From Tetracentron sinense (Eukaryota; Streptophyta; Magnoliopsida; Trochodendrales; Trochodendraceae), in contig CM026568.1 in the NCBI GenBank assembly GCA_015143295.1, positions 32,062,441-32,126,440 of the forward strand: 64,000 nucleotides of DNA. Direction: 5' to 3'. A model generated the notes under the pieces. The model searched no databases, was not told the origin of the DNA, and saw only the letters and a program-made list of their open reading frames with translations. The position numbers and the translations under genes were made by a program. This document shows positions 22,294 through 33,600 of this stretch, piece by piece. Numbering within the stretch: position 1 is the stretch's first letter; each line of letters opens with the position of its first letter.

Positions 22294-22511
22294 TGGCTGC
22301 CTTTGTTTGGAGGGAAAATAGGTGCACTGGATTATTTTCAGGAGAAAAGATAATTTTGTATTTGGCATGCTCCAAATTGAGCTTTTCACTGCAAAAAATT
22401 CTCTAGTTCTACTTTATGTTTGGGAAAAAATTTCTCCGAAAATGGGGAGAAATTACTTTCAATAAAATAATTCTTTTCCACAATGTTTTCCCTCCAAACA
22501 AACAAAGCCCT
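22294..22511. mobile_element. MITE, about 218 bp
   Basis: The left end CCTTTGTTTGGAGGGAAAAT and right end TTTTCCCTCCAAACAAACAA are inverted, with further pairing inward (ATTATTTTC / TAAAATAATTC). No ORF. Target duplication unclear. It lies next to the candidate last exon of the HDA6 gene. Confidence 0.6.
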
Positions 22512-22523
22512 TTATTTTATGGT

Positions 22524-22554
22524 TTAAAAAGGAAGAGAAATACTTGCATCAGGA
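22524..22554 (-). CDS. candidate last exon of the HDA6-type gene
   Basis: The minus strand shows CTAACCTGCAG followed by a reading frame that joins in phase to the exon ending at 22970 and encodes only about ten residues (SPDASISLPF) before TAA at 22524-22526. The acceptor context is acceptable but not strong. The alternative is read-through past 22970, which adds FIFHQYNN-type residues to a stop near 22909. Confidence 0.3.
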
Positions 22555-22969
22555 CTGCAGGTTAGCTTCTTAATCTTCTCTGTTAATGCCATAAATGCAA
22601 GAGGGTTGGGTCCACAATTAGATGAGCCTGACCAAATAGATCTTTAGGCCAAAAGCCAAACAATAAGACAGCCCTAATTATCAAAGCTATTTAATTTCAT
22701 TTTTGGGACCGTACAAAAGTATAAGATTAGCTCAGTTTTTGGCCAGTAGGATCTCCTAGGCTAAGAGGGACCCAGCAGATGGTGGCTCCCAAACTCCCTG
22801 CATGCATGCCACATGTGGCAAAGGCAGGGATGAAAGCTTTTTTGTGTTCACCAGTCCTAGGTGGGACTCATCAATTAGAAAGGACTGGCATTTCCAACAG
22901 GGTAATTTTTATTTTTGGTACAATGGAGTAACCTTGGTATTGTTATATTGATGAAAAATAAAGCAATAC

Positions 22970-25900
22970 CTTGCGCCAGAGTTTCCCACAGGCTGACCAT
23001 CAATGTTGGAGCTGTGATGTCGAGGCTTTTCATCTTCCTCAGATTCGGACCCACAATCCTCACCATTCCATATGCGAGGTTTTGACCTTTGATCCATATC
23101 CTCCTCGACCTATATATCCATCGAATTCATCCAGTATGAGAAAGATAGAATCCACAAAATGGTAAAGAGATACTGCCCAGGAATATAATTCTAGTTTGGA
23201 TACTGGCTCTCTACCTCAGCCGGAACTTGTGTAATTGGTGGTGGTGTCTGAAACTGTACACTGGGGGTATGTTGTATTCTAGAAAGTTGCTCCAACAGTA
23301 TATTCCTGCATCATCAGAAATTTATGTCAATAGAAGATATACATAAAGGCTGTTCCCACTCACACCAAGAAAGAAAAGGATTCAGAGACCAAATACAGGA
23401 TATGACATCATAACAGGATTTTGAACCAATTTCCTGTACATTATATACCATATGTTCAATTTACATTATTGAAATCAGTCCTTATCTCCACTGTAGAAAT
23501 CGACTTTGCCTAATCCAAGAATCTCAATCGTAACCCAAGATGTTGGGGTTGCAAACTCCTTTTGTGGACATAGTTAGATAAACAACACCAAACTTGCATC
23601 GGACCAAGAGGCTTATCCCATATCAACCTCCCAACTTTAGTCTACCAATGGAATGAGGAAACTCTAGTCCAGCACAAGAAATTATTCGCCAAACATTAAG
23701 TCACTGCATGCCCATACTTGTTCGCTCAAGGAAAAGAATATGGTAAAAATAGATTTATTAAAAATATGTTCTAAGTAAATAATATCTAGCTAATGATATT
23801 TTAAAGTATTTATTAGTTTATTTCATTAACTACAACAAACAATTAGTCCACAAAGCAATTTGCAGACCAGCATTTGTAATTCCTGCAAGAAATTACTAGG
23901 GCAACCTTTTGCTCCCACCAATTCACCAAATTGAAGAAAGTAGCTTCTTCATATCTTGACTTGATAAAATTGGAATAAATATAGCCATGGTGTTGATGAG
24001 AATAATTCTTCCTAAGCATAGATAATGCTTAAAATTAACATTATACCAAAATTAGATTATAGAAATATAAATCTTAAAAATAATATTGCAAATCAACTCA
24101 TTAATATTTTAATAGAAGAACCAGTCATTAAACTGACTATAACATCCAATGAGAGAAAATTCTAGCAAGTTACAGCTCCAGGATAACTGCAGTCGCACTT
24201 AAACAACAATTTAGCTTCAGTGAGGGATAAAGATTTTATCAAACACAAAGGAATCTCTTTGTTTACCATATTACTATTTGTGATTTACTCAAAGTAAAGA
24301 CTTCTCACATTTATAACTATTCAACTATTGTTGCAACTCCTGTTCAAGTTAGGATAATCATATGCCATAAATAAACCATATATTCTTGTATCATCATTTA
24401 ATTGATCAAACATATATTCACAATGAGAAATCCTCCATTTGTAATTTGTAAGAGTTACAGTGCTCAAGTGATAATGGTTATCTGAATTGAACCCTAGTGC
24501 ATTATTTCCAAATTCATATGTATTCTGACTATAATGTTTTTTTATTCATGAATAGTAAAAGTTAAAATCACTGTTACTTTTTAATATTTGTTTTAGAGTA
24601 CCTAGATCATGTCATTTTGGTGAGCATTGATATCGATGCAAGAAAATGTATCAACATTTCCCAGATGGCTATCAGAGTTAGGTTTGGCCATCACAGAGTA
24701 TAAAAAAAAAAAATTTGGTCACATAAAAGGGTCCCATCTATGAAGGCTTGTCATAGCCACAAGGATCCCATCTATGAAGGCTTGTCAGAGCCATCTTGAT
24801 AACTCATTTGCAAGGATTAACAACTTGGTTTCAGGCATTATTTATTTATTTTTTTGAAAAAATTCCAAAAAATGACAATATATTAAAAATAAAATAAGGC
24901 AATTGTTAGATAAAAACATTCTTCTAAAGCCAATATCAAATAGAAAATGTAGAAATAATGAACTATAGGGCAGTAGATGAGTCAAAAGTATAAACATTCT
25001 GCATTATCAAAACAACAATAAAACAATACTCTAAATTTCTAATAGTTGTTTAACAACATTCTACAATACTAATAGTTATCAAAATGAATTTATCCCGAAA
25101 TGAAGAACTTGGCATAGATTTCTTCGAATCAATGATTCAAACCTCAAATCAAGTTTTTGATCACCAAAAAAAAAAAAGATTTTAGGTTTTAGGGCTTAGA
25201 ATAGGTAGAGAACAAGAGGGAAATGAAATAGGAGTTTTGGGAGTGTTTTTTAGGGTTTACGGTAACTCCTTTTATCTCCAAACGTTGACCGATTCCTACA
25301 CCAAAACCGTTACGTATTGTAAGACTCGGGCAATACGTAACGGTTTCGGGCGAGTCTTATTATTTCTTAACAAAACATGTACATGTCAGGTATTGAGTCT
25401 TGCCGATATGTATTGCCCGATACATATCGGTTTCGGTGTTTTTTAAAACTATGCTCATTTGGTGATCTGCTACTGGCATGTCAAACTGAAAGAGCAATAT
25501 TTATATTATTAAACATCTCTTGAAATCATTATTTGGATGTGACTTTTAAAAACAATCACCGACTTTGTAAATTGATTTATGAACAGTTAAGACTCAAAAT
25601 CTAGTCATTAATGCATCAAAATGAACGAATAAACCTACTGAGGTAGGAGAGTAAACTTTTTGAGATGGAAAATCAAAATCTCTTGGTATAGAGTGAATCA
25701 ATTGAGAGAGGAGGGTGAATTATCCAAAAAAAACAGCAGTGAATCCGTCAAAATAGGAGCATGAATCAACCAATCTTTACTCTTTAACTTTGAGACTGCA
25801 GATTCGTAAATCAGGAGAGAACACACATAATGTAAAAGATGATATTTTTGTCTTCTAGACCCACAAATGGTCAAGAAATCATGAGTTTTAACTTGTTGCT

Positions 25901-28900
25901 TTGAGGCATATTTTATACTTAAAACAATTGTGTCGAAGTTCAAACTTGATTCCCTGATTTCTTTACGGTTTGATAGTTGATACATGAACATGGACAACAT
26001 ATAAAATTATACGTAGATATACTGTTGACGTACTTACAGCTTAATAAGTTAATAAGAATGATGGATTGAATATTAAATATTTTGCAGATTGATAATTAAA
26101 AAAAAATCTTTACTAGTTGATAGTTGATGCATAAATATGGGCATACTACCACTACTACATTGTTAAATATCTTGATGTCTCGATTTTCCTAAAAAATTAC
26201 CAAGTGATAAGCCACTAGCTATCAACAACTGATGAAATCATAAGGATTAGAGTGGTTGATGTATTTGACAACTTAACTTATAAATTTTATGTGGTAATAC
26301 TCTTAGATTATATTTTTATAATTTCTATAGCTTTGTCATATGTCCACATCAATGTTTTGAAACCTAGACCAGACTGGATGAACTGTTTTGACTGGCAGCC
26401 ATGCTTCAAACTGGGTTAAAGAAACCCTCAAAATCATTCTATACTAAAGAAGTTTCTCTAAACTCAAAAAAAAAAAAAAAAATCAACCCAAACAACATAA
26501 AATCCGGTCATGGTTGCCATTCCAGTTTCAATTTCTCAAAATTTTGACTGGAATCCAGCCGGGAATCAGTTCTAATTTATAAAAGAAGAGTAAATAAAGA
26601 GATCCACTTGATTGTTTTAGACATGGAACAGATTAAAGAACTCCTATTTGTGCATTTGATTGGGAGGGGTTTTCAAATACGTTTAAGGAGAGAAATCCGG
26701 TGGGCCTCAAGCAATCTGACAAAAGGACTGCCTGGAACTCATAAATGTGTATTCTACATCTCTCTCTATCTCACACGTGTAAAATGGTAAAAATCATTAT
26801 CCAAAATTTTAACAATCTTTCCTTTTATTTCCTGATCTCACGCTTTTTTATCTATCTTATTTATGATGTCATGCATGTCACTGTCAGACAGTTAAACCAT
26901 TTCAACAGGGGACCGCCCCCTATTACAGATCAAAATCAAATAGTCTGGGTCAACTAAATATAGCTCTAAGCAAGTCAGACTCGAATATAATGAACAAAAA
27001 CCTTGTCATTCATTGTATGCATAAAAAGGAATGGAAGTCTAACATATCAGCAAAGCTTAAGGCTACTGCATCTCGCAAGAGACTTCGTCTTAGTGATCCC
27101 GAGTTTTTAAGCATGCAAAAGAACGAACACAACCATCTATTCATTTTTTTTTTTGGGAAGGTAAGCTGGCAACCATTGATTCATTATTAAGACATAATGG
27201 AAAAACAAGTTACCTTAATGAATGTCGATAATAATATCCCTGCAAAACGACTGATTCCACATAAAAGTCCTATACTCCTATTACTTTTTAATGTCACCAA
27301 TAAGCATGTGCACAATTTATATAGGTTATTCAAGGACAAACATATAATTCAAAAATGTGTGCCAACGCTATAATTTATTTTCCACCATGTGATAAGCAAA
27401 AGGTTATATTGATGGCAGTGACATTTAAATGAGAGTAAACATGATAGGACTTCATAAATACTAGATCGTCATCAGCATCATTGTCATTATCAATGCCTTA
27501 TCCTAAGTATTTGAGGTCAACAAGACAACAACACGAATCCTATTTTTTCATTCCGTTCTATTAAAAGTCATAGCCTTCTGCAAATCGTACGATATCAAAT
27601 TTTGCTTCACTATCTCCATCCACATCATTTTTGGCATTCGCCTCGCCTTTTTAGAACCTTCAACTTGCATCAAGTCACTCCTACTCATTAAAGTTGTTAT
27701 TAGTCTTCGATGGACATGTGTAAACTAAATTATTCGACTCACCCTATTTTATCACCAATTGGAGCTTCCATTAGACTTCTAATCTTATCTTCCCTCGACT
27801 TCCCACTCATCCATCTCAACCTCCTTATCTTGGCTACACTTATTCTATGAATATGTTGCTTTTTGGTAGCTTAACATTCTGCTTCAAAAAGCATAGTTAG
27901 TTTTATCGTTGTCTTATAAAAATTTTCTTTTAATTGATTGAAATGTGTCGATCACATAGTAGTATAGTACTTCAAAAGCACATGTCCATTTTAGCCATCA
28001 ATCTCTAATTCTTTTGGCCACATCCTCCACAATCTCTCAATTCTTATGAATAACTAAGTCGAGATTCCAGAACTTGCATGAGGTATATCCTGGTCATCAA
28101 TCTTAATTCTTAACTACTGCCTCAACTCTATTCGTGTTCTTACTAAAGTTGCATTCCAAATATTTTCTCTTGGCCCAACATATTTTAAAACTCTTCGATT
28201 CCAAAATATCCCTACACAATTGTACTTTGTATTTACTCCCTCTTTAATTTCATCAATTAATACCACGTCATCTACAAATAACATACACCAAGGAACCTCC
28301 TCGTGAATATGAGCTATTAGATCATCCATACAAAAGTAAAAAAAATACAAACTCATAGCTTACTACTAATGTGTCATAGGGAATTCATTCTCTCATACAT
28401 GTCCTTAATGATTTCAATATATTTTCTCAGAATTCCTATTATTCCCAATGCCTACCAAATTAATTTTTTAGGACTCCAACATATGCCTTCTCAAAGTCAA
28501 CAATTACTATATGGGAGATTTTTATTCTTCAACTAAACTTCTCTATCAATTGTCTAAGTAAGAAGATAGTCTTAGTCAAAGAAAGCTTTTTCATCAGTAA
28601 ATAAGATTAATTTATTAAAAAATGGAACATACAAAGAAGATTCTCCAATAGGTGAACAAGAAAACAGAAAACATGATAGAACACCAAAAGAAAATTCATA
28701 GCCCAAGCGCAAACAAATGCAACCTCTCAAATCCCAATCTCATTATAGTCATTACCGGGTTGAGCACAAAGAGGAAAGGAAGTCGTGGATGTCAAGGATG
28801 ATCTTTTCCTCTATGACTGAAGAATTATCAAATGCCTGACTATTACTTTCCTCTCGGATACCATAAAATGGTTCCCAAAGGGAGCATCCAAATCACTCTC

Positions 28901-31900
28901 TGAGTTTAGTTCAAATCTCTCAAGAATCAACTGGAGACTAAGGACCTGAAACTGGTAGGAAAAACCCCACAACACCCCCAAATGAGATAGGACATGACCC
29001 CAAACTCCATTAATCATAAATGATCCTCCCTAGCCCTACACATGAAAAAATTGTTATCTAAGTCTCCATATTATACTCTTCAAATGGTCTAGGGTGAGAA
29101 TTTGTAGTCCAAAGAAGAATGCAAATTTAGAGGAATACTAGGGTTCCAACTTCCAAACTACTCTGTAAGGATAAGGAGTACAAAGACTAACTCTCAAAGA
29201 CTGATAAAATGATCTACAGTGAAACAATACCCCTAGACCATATCAGACCATCGCAAACAAAGGGATTAGGCTTTCATAATATAGAGGAGTCTCTAAGCTT
29301 ACAATAGGAACCACATTTAAAGTGAAAACATTTTAGAGTATAGGGAGCACAGAGCAAATTCATGACTAGTGTTTCATGTGAAATTCATAAAAGTGGTATA
29401 GGGCCCAATTGGGGCCATACTTAGTTTTAGAGTTATGTTTTCTTATGGATCGAAGTTGGTGAAATGGATTCGCAAATAACAGTTGGGTCTTCACCTTAGT
29501 GGTAATCATAGTTACCAAGTTGGAGTTTGGGAATTATTCTTATAGGGAAAAGTTCAAAAAATACAAAATTTGAAAATAAATCGGGAAAATGCCGGGCAAG
29601 ATATGAAAAAATTAAGATTCCTAATTATAAAAATTTGAAACAAATATATTTCACATATTAGATATTTATTTGAAATGTTTTCAAAAAGTCGTGAATAATT
29701 AATGTCTAGTTCACGAAATTCGAGGTTTTTTTGAAAAAGTCGTGAATACTACGTGAATTAATCGTTGAAGAAAAATCGGGTATTATTTGGAACTTTTTGA
29801 AAAATCGGAGAACTTTGTAACTATGGTGGTAATGATTCATGAACCATGCATTTAATAGTGGGGACATGAGCTTGAACCCAACTTCTCATGAAAAGGGTAA
29901 ATTATTTTTTTATAAGTAAAAAAGATAAATCACTTGGAATGATTTACTACCAATGTATGGCTCGTTCCAGTGATCTTCATAATTCATAACCATTCAAAAT
30001 GCTAAAATGATTAGAATTCGATCCAAAATGTTAGAATGGACTCTATGCGGAAATCTCTTAACTCTTTAGATTTCTAAGTGCTTTCAATATTTTTATTAAT
30101 TTTAAAATTAATTTAAATAAAACTCAGTTTAATCAGTCAATACCATTGTATGAATTGATTTTATTTTCAGAATACCAATTCCAGAGATTAATCGCTAGCA
30201 CTAACTGTAAAATACTTACGCAATACTTGAAGCTTACCTAATTTTCTCCAAATCTTTTGGTTTGTTTTGGTTCTCCATGTTGCTTGGTTCGACATGAAGA
30301 GTATAGTCTGGGCCGAAGTACTCATAATATTCGTTGTAAGGTAGTTTATTTTCAGGTTCTACCCCAACTGCAACCGCTGTCTGTAAAAAGGTAAACAGGC
30401 GAAACTCAAATCGTCAAACTTTTGATGCTAAACACATCAGGAACAAATGATATATGTAATGAGATGTGAAAAGCACAAAAGACCTCGTAGCACCAGCAAC
30501 GGGCGACATTACGGATCGTATACCCTCCCCCACCCAAGACCATCAGAGGAACATTGAACGATCGAAGGAAACGAAGGCAATCCGCATGACCTTTCACAGA
30601 CAAGTTAAAGCATCCTAACCTATCTCCAGATAGCGAATCCGCTCCACATTGAAGAACAACCGCATCTGGCTGATAAACCTCCATGACTTTTTTAACAACA
30701 GGCCGAAACAGACTCCGGAAGCTCTCGTCATCCATTCCATCATTTAAAGGGACATTTAGAGCATAGTACTTCCCAAGTCCCACCCCAATGTCCTTGAGAT
30801 GCCCTGTCCCAGGAAAGAAGTCCCCGAATTTATGGAAAGATACACTCATGACTCTGTCAGTGGTGAAAAATGCCTCCTCAACACCATCTCCATGGTGGAC
30901 GTCGATATCTACATACAATACACGCTGCCAGATGGCATTCAGTGGATCAGATAAGCAAAATTCACTCAAGAGTACCACAACTATATCTTATAATTCTGAA
31001 ATATAGAATATTGGTGTTTATACACTGATATTAGAGATAAACAGGAAATTGAAAATTTCATAATCCAATTAACGTACGATAAAACTAATTCTACAGTTAA
31101 AATGGGTTACAGTCATCTAGCTTGCTTTAAGCACCCAGGAACTAACAACTAATTTAAGGATCAAATCAGGCAGTCGTAAACTGTTCTTCTCTTGATATCA
31201 AACAGGAATTCACTTATGCTCCGATTGTTTCAAAGTAAAATGGAGGAAAACAAATGAATTTTGTGGAAAATGACCATTGTCCTAAAGAAAATACACTTGG
31301 AAAATGATATTTTCCGTGGAATTCATTTGTTTTCCCCTATTTTACCTCAAAACAAACGGAGCATTCAATGCAAATCATGTAAATTGAACTTAGCATATAT
31401 CACATTGACTTTTGGTGTTGATTAAATCCTATCTAACTATCCAGACTCAAAGACTCATTGTCTATCTCCAGTCAACCTGAACACAACATAAATAATAAAA
31501 TTAGAAAACAAAACATGGTCAAAAATCATATAAGAACAAATTGCACGAAATGCATTTGGGGAAACAAGCAAAATACCAGGTGCAGTAAAAATACAGAAGA
31601 TAAAAATCAACAAGAACACAGATATCACCAACAAATAGTTACAGAAAAAAAAAAAGGTAAGCAAAACACCCCACATTACAATCCCCCCCAACTGAAATAC
31701 CCCTCCAATACAACAAAAATCCAAGAAATCAATAAAAACAATCCCATAGTAAAAGAACCCGATATGCATAACAAGAACACTACTCCGCATATATTATTAA
31801 GAAAAAAAAAAAAATCAACCCAATTAAACCCCAAGCAAAAAACAGCTTCACAAATTGAGCAACTCTAAAACCCCTCCACAAAAGAAACCAACCAACTCCA

Positions 31901-32571
31901 CCAACATTAAAGCCACACCCAAACATAATCTCAGATCAAAACAAAAAAGAAATAGAAAAACAACAACCCAGATGAACCAAAAACAAAAGAAAATAAAGTA
32001 AAGCAGAAGTAATGAAAGAAAAACATCGTACCCTGTGAACCTTGAGCAGTTCAAGAATTCCCAAAACAATATCATTGACATAACAGAAGCCAGAAGCCTC
32101 ACACTTCTTGGCATGATGCAATCCACCAGCCCAATTCAAAGCAATATCGGCGTCCCCGCGATTCAACTTAACGGCAGCGCCGATGGATCCGCCGGCGGAA
32201 GCCTGGCAGAAGCTGAACAAGCCGTCGAAAACAGGGCAATCTTCGCCGACGTTGAAACGCTTGAGGTGGCGAGAGCGAGTGTGGTCGTGGAGGGTTTCAG
32301 GGGAGACGGAGGCAAGGAAGTCCACGTAGTCGTCGGAATGGAAGCGTCGGATGTCGTCGGGGGCGGCCGGAAAGGGGCGGTTGATCTCCATCCGGCGATG
32401 GAGGGAGTAGTGGACGACCAGATTGTGGGCCATACGGATGCGGTGGGGCTTCATCGGGTGACCCTGACCGTAGTAGTAGTCACCGATTGAGGGTTCGTAG
32501 AAGTAAGATACGTGGCGCTTTTTAGCGTCGGGTCCTGACGGGAGAGACGCGCCCCCAGATATCTCCGTCAT
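22970..32571 (-). CDS. HDA6: class I histone deacetylase, HDA6 type (5 clear exons)
   Basis: Zn-dependent lysine deacetylase that removes acetyl groups from histone tails in nuclear corepressor complexes; HDA6 acts with DNA methylation in transposon and rDNA silencing. Exons on the minus strand: 32571-32032, 30924-30484, 30380-30238, 23305-23215, 23109-22970; all joins are in phase (0, 0, 2, 0) with GT-AG borders. Residues 1-180 hold the N-terminal catalytic half with GGLHHAKK (His152/153); residues 181-327 hold DIDVHHGDG (zinc ligands Asp188, His190), [12 protein letters not shown] (Asp276) and GGGGYTIRN (Tyr315). [26 protein letters not shown] and the acidic tail with KPRIWNG and [10 protein letters not shown] match HDA6 rather than HDA19. 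About 452 residues are seen; the family has about 470, so a short last exon is missing (candidate 22524-22554). Introns: 1107, 103, 6932 and 105 bp. No key catalytic residue is lost. Confidence 0.93.
25230..25450. repeat. pair of short hairpins in the HDA6 intron
   Basis: AACCGTTACGTATTG (25306-25320) is repeated in perfect inverse at 25332-25346. A second palindrome CCGATATGTAT...ATACATATCGG follows at 25404-25431. This looks like a repeat fragment; no ORF with family features. Confidence 0.5.
27480..28560 (-). pseudogene. decayed LINE reverse transcriptase and 3' region
   Basis: The minus-strand ORF 28114-28356 reads [26 protein letters not shown], the LINE reverse transcriptase catalytic block (F-x-DD), followed by REGVN-like residues. 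The remainder to 27480 continues as broken frames. A similar 3' phrase (TTTCATTCC.TTCTATTAAAA) recurs at about 58170-58200. Same orientation as the host gene; non-functional. Confidence 0.7.
29507..29825. mobile_element. hAT MITE of the CATAGTTAC family, 319 bp
   Basis: It begins CATAGTTACCAAGTT and ends AACTTTGTAACTATG inside a perfect 8-bp duplication GTGGTAAT (29499-29506 and 29826-29833). No ORF. The same family recurs at 59742-60094. Confidence 0.85.
31205..31370. mobile_element. MITE in the first HDA6 intron
   Basis: The ends GCTCCGATTGTTTCAAAGTA and (inverse) TACCTCAAAACAAACGGAGC pair, followed by AAAACAAATGAATT on both sides. About 155 bp, non-coding. Target duplication not clear. 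Confidence 0.6.
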
Positions 32572-32592
32572 GCTCTCTCTCTCTCTCTCTGT
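32572..32592 (-). promoter_or_regulatory. (GA)n tract in HDA6 5'UTR
   Basis: A GA dinucleotide run (CT on the plus strand) sits immediately before the start codon. GAGA-type leaders are common in plant genes; a role is inferred only. A similar tract precedes the F-box gene. Confidence 0.45.
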
Positions 32593-33600
32593 ATTAGAGA
32601 AGAAGATGGAGTTTTCGTAAGTGAAGTGAATCAGGTCGGGGGGAGGGGGCTTTTTGTATTGGAGTTCACGTTAAGATCGGGTCACCATGCTATAACACAC
32701 GCACCTCTAATGCTAAATTGCGCCCCATTTTGTTTCTATTTTTTTTTTTTTTTTAATAATCAATTACATTGCATCATTAATTAGAAGAGAGAATTGGACG
32801 AATCACCAGCCCGATCCATCCTTTTGTTTACACAATCGACTAAGTCGTAAGAGGAACAAGGCTGAGCAAATCCCAACCTTGCATGCCCAAGGGAACTCAG
32901 TGCGCCAATTGTTTACAAGCACCACTCAGTCGAAGGAAATAAGGAAGGCTTTTCAAGTCTTCCATCCAGGGCAATTTTGGCAAAACCCATATATATTAAT
33001 ACATTAAGTAGAATTTTACAATATATATATATATATATATTTTTTTTGGCCCCTCAAAATTATGAGTTAATGGCCCCCCAAATTACACGTTTTGTTCGTC
33101 TCCCTTTAATTGTAGTTAAATTTAATTAAATTAAAGTTAATTTTTTCTTCTTCTAAAAACCAAGGTTAGATGGATAAACTTTAAGGGTGAGTGAATCTAA
33201 ACCACAATTAGTGGATATTAAAGGGACATATGGCACTTGTAGATCCTTCAATCAACTTGAGGTTAATATATTTTTTTTTCTAAAAACCAAGATTAGATAG
33301 ATGAACCTTAGGGGTGAGTGAATCATAACCATAGTTAGTAGGTATTAAAAATGAACACGTGGCAACTATAGAGGCCCGAGCATTATGCCGGAAAAAATGA
33401 TTTTCCTTTATAAATATATATATATATATATAAAAAAAATTAAAAATATAATTAATTTTATTTAAATAATAGCTTTTTTTTATTGAACTTACCTTTATTG
33501 AAATGCAACACTAACGAATGTTATAACCACAATGGACCCATTACTTCCCAAAAAAAAAAAATTGGGGACTGCCCTGAACCCCCAAGACCCTTTAAATGCA
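32593..33600. other. HDA6 5' region with repeat remnants
   Basis: The promoter-proximal part has no motif I can assign. Two right arms of the foldback family lie at about 33100-33240 and 33250-33370 (AAGGGTGAGTGAATC, then AACCACAATTAG). (TA)n runs lie at 33019-33040 and 33413-33431. The LINE begins beyond. Confidence 0.5.

Larger units (their letters stand above)
23306..30237 (-). other. 6.9-kb third intron of the HDA6-type gene
   Basis: Bounded by donor AG|GTAAGC (exon end 30238) and acceptor ATGCAG|GA (exon start 23305); the split Arg codon is restored on joining. The intron carries a decayed LINE (27480-28560), a hAT MITE (29507-29825) and an inverted-repeat patch (25230-25450). The rest (23306-25230, 25450-27480, 28560-29500) is AT-rich with no gene that I recognise; short ORFs there lack domains. 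Confidence 0.85.

Noticed and set aside
31458..31868. 136-codon plus-strand ORF
   Set aside because: It lies in the first intron of the HDA6 gene in A-rich DNA, is low-complexity Lys/Asn/Thr text, and shows no domain.
32035..32490. 151-codon plus-strand ORF
   Set aside because: Exact antisense shadow of HDA6 exon 1, whose protein is clearly recognisable.
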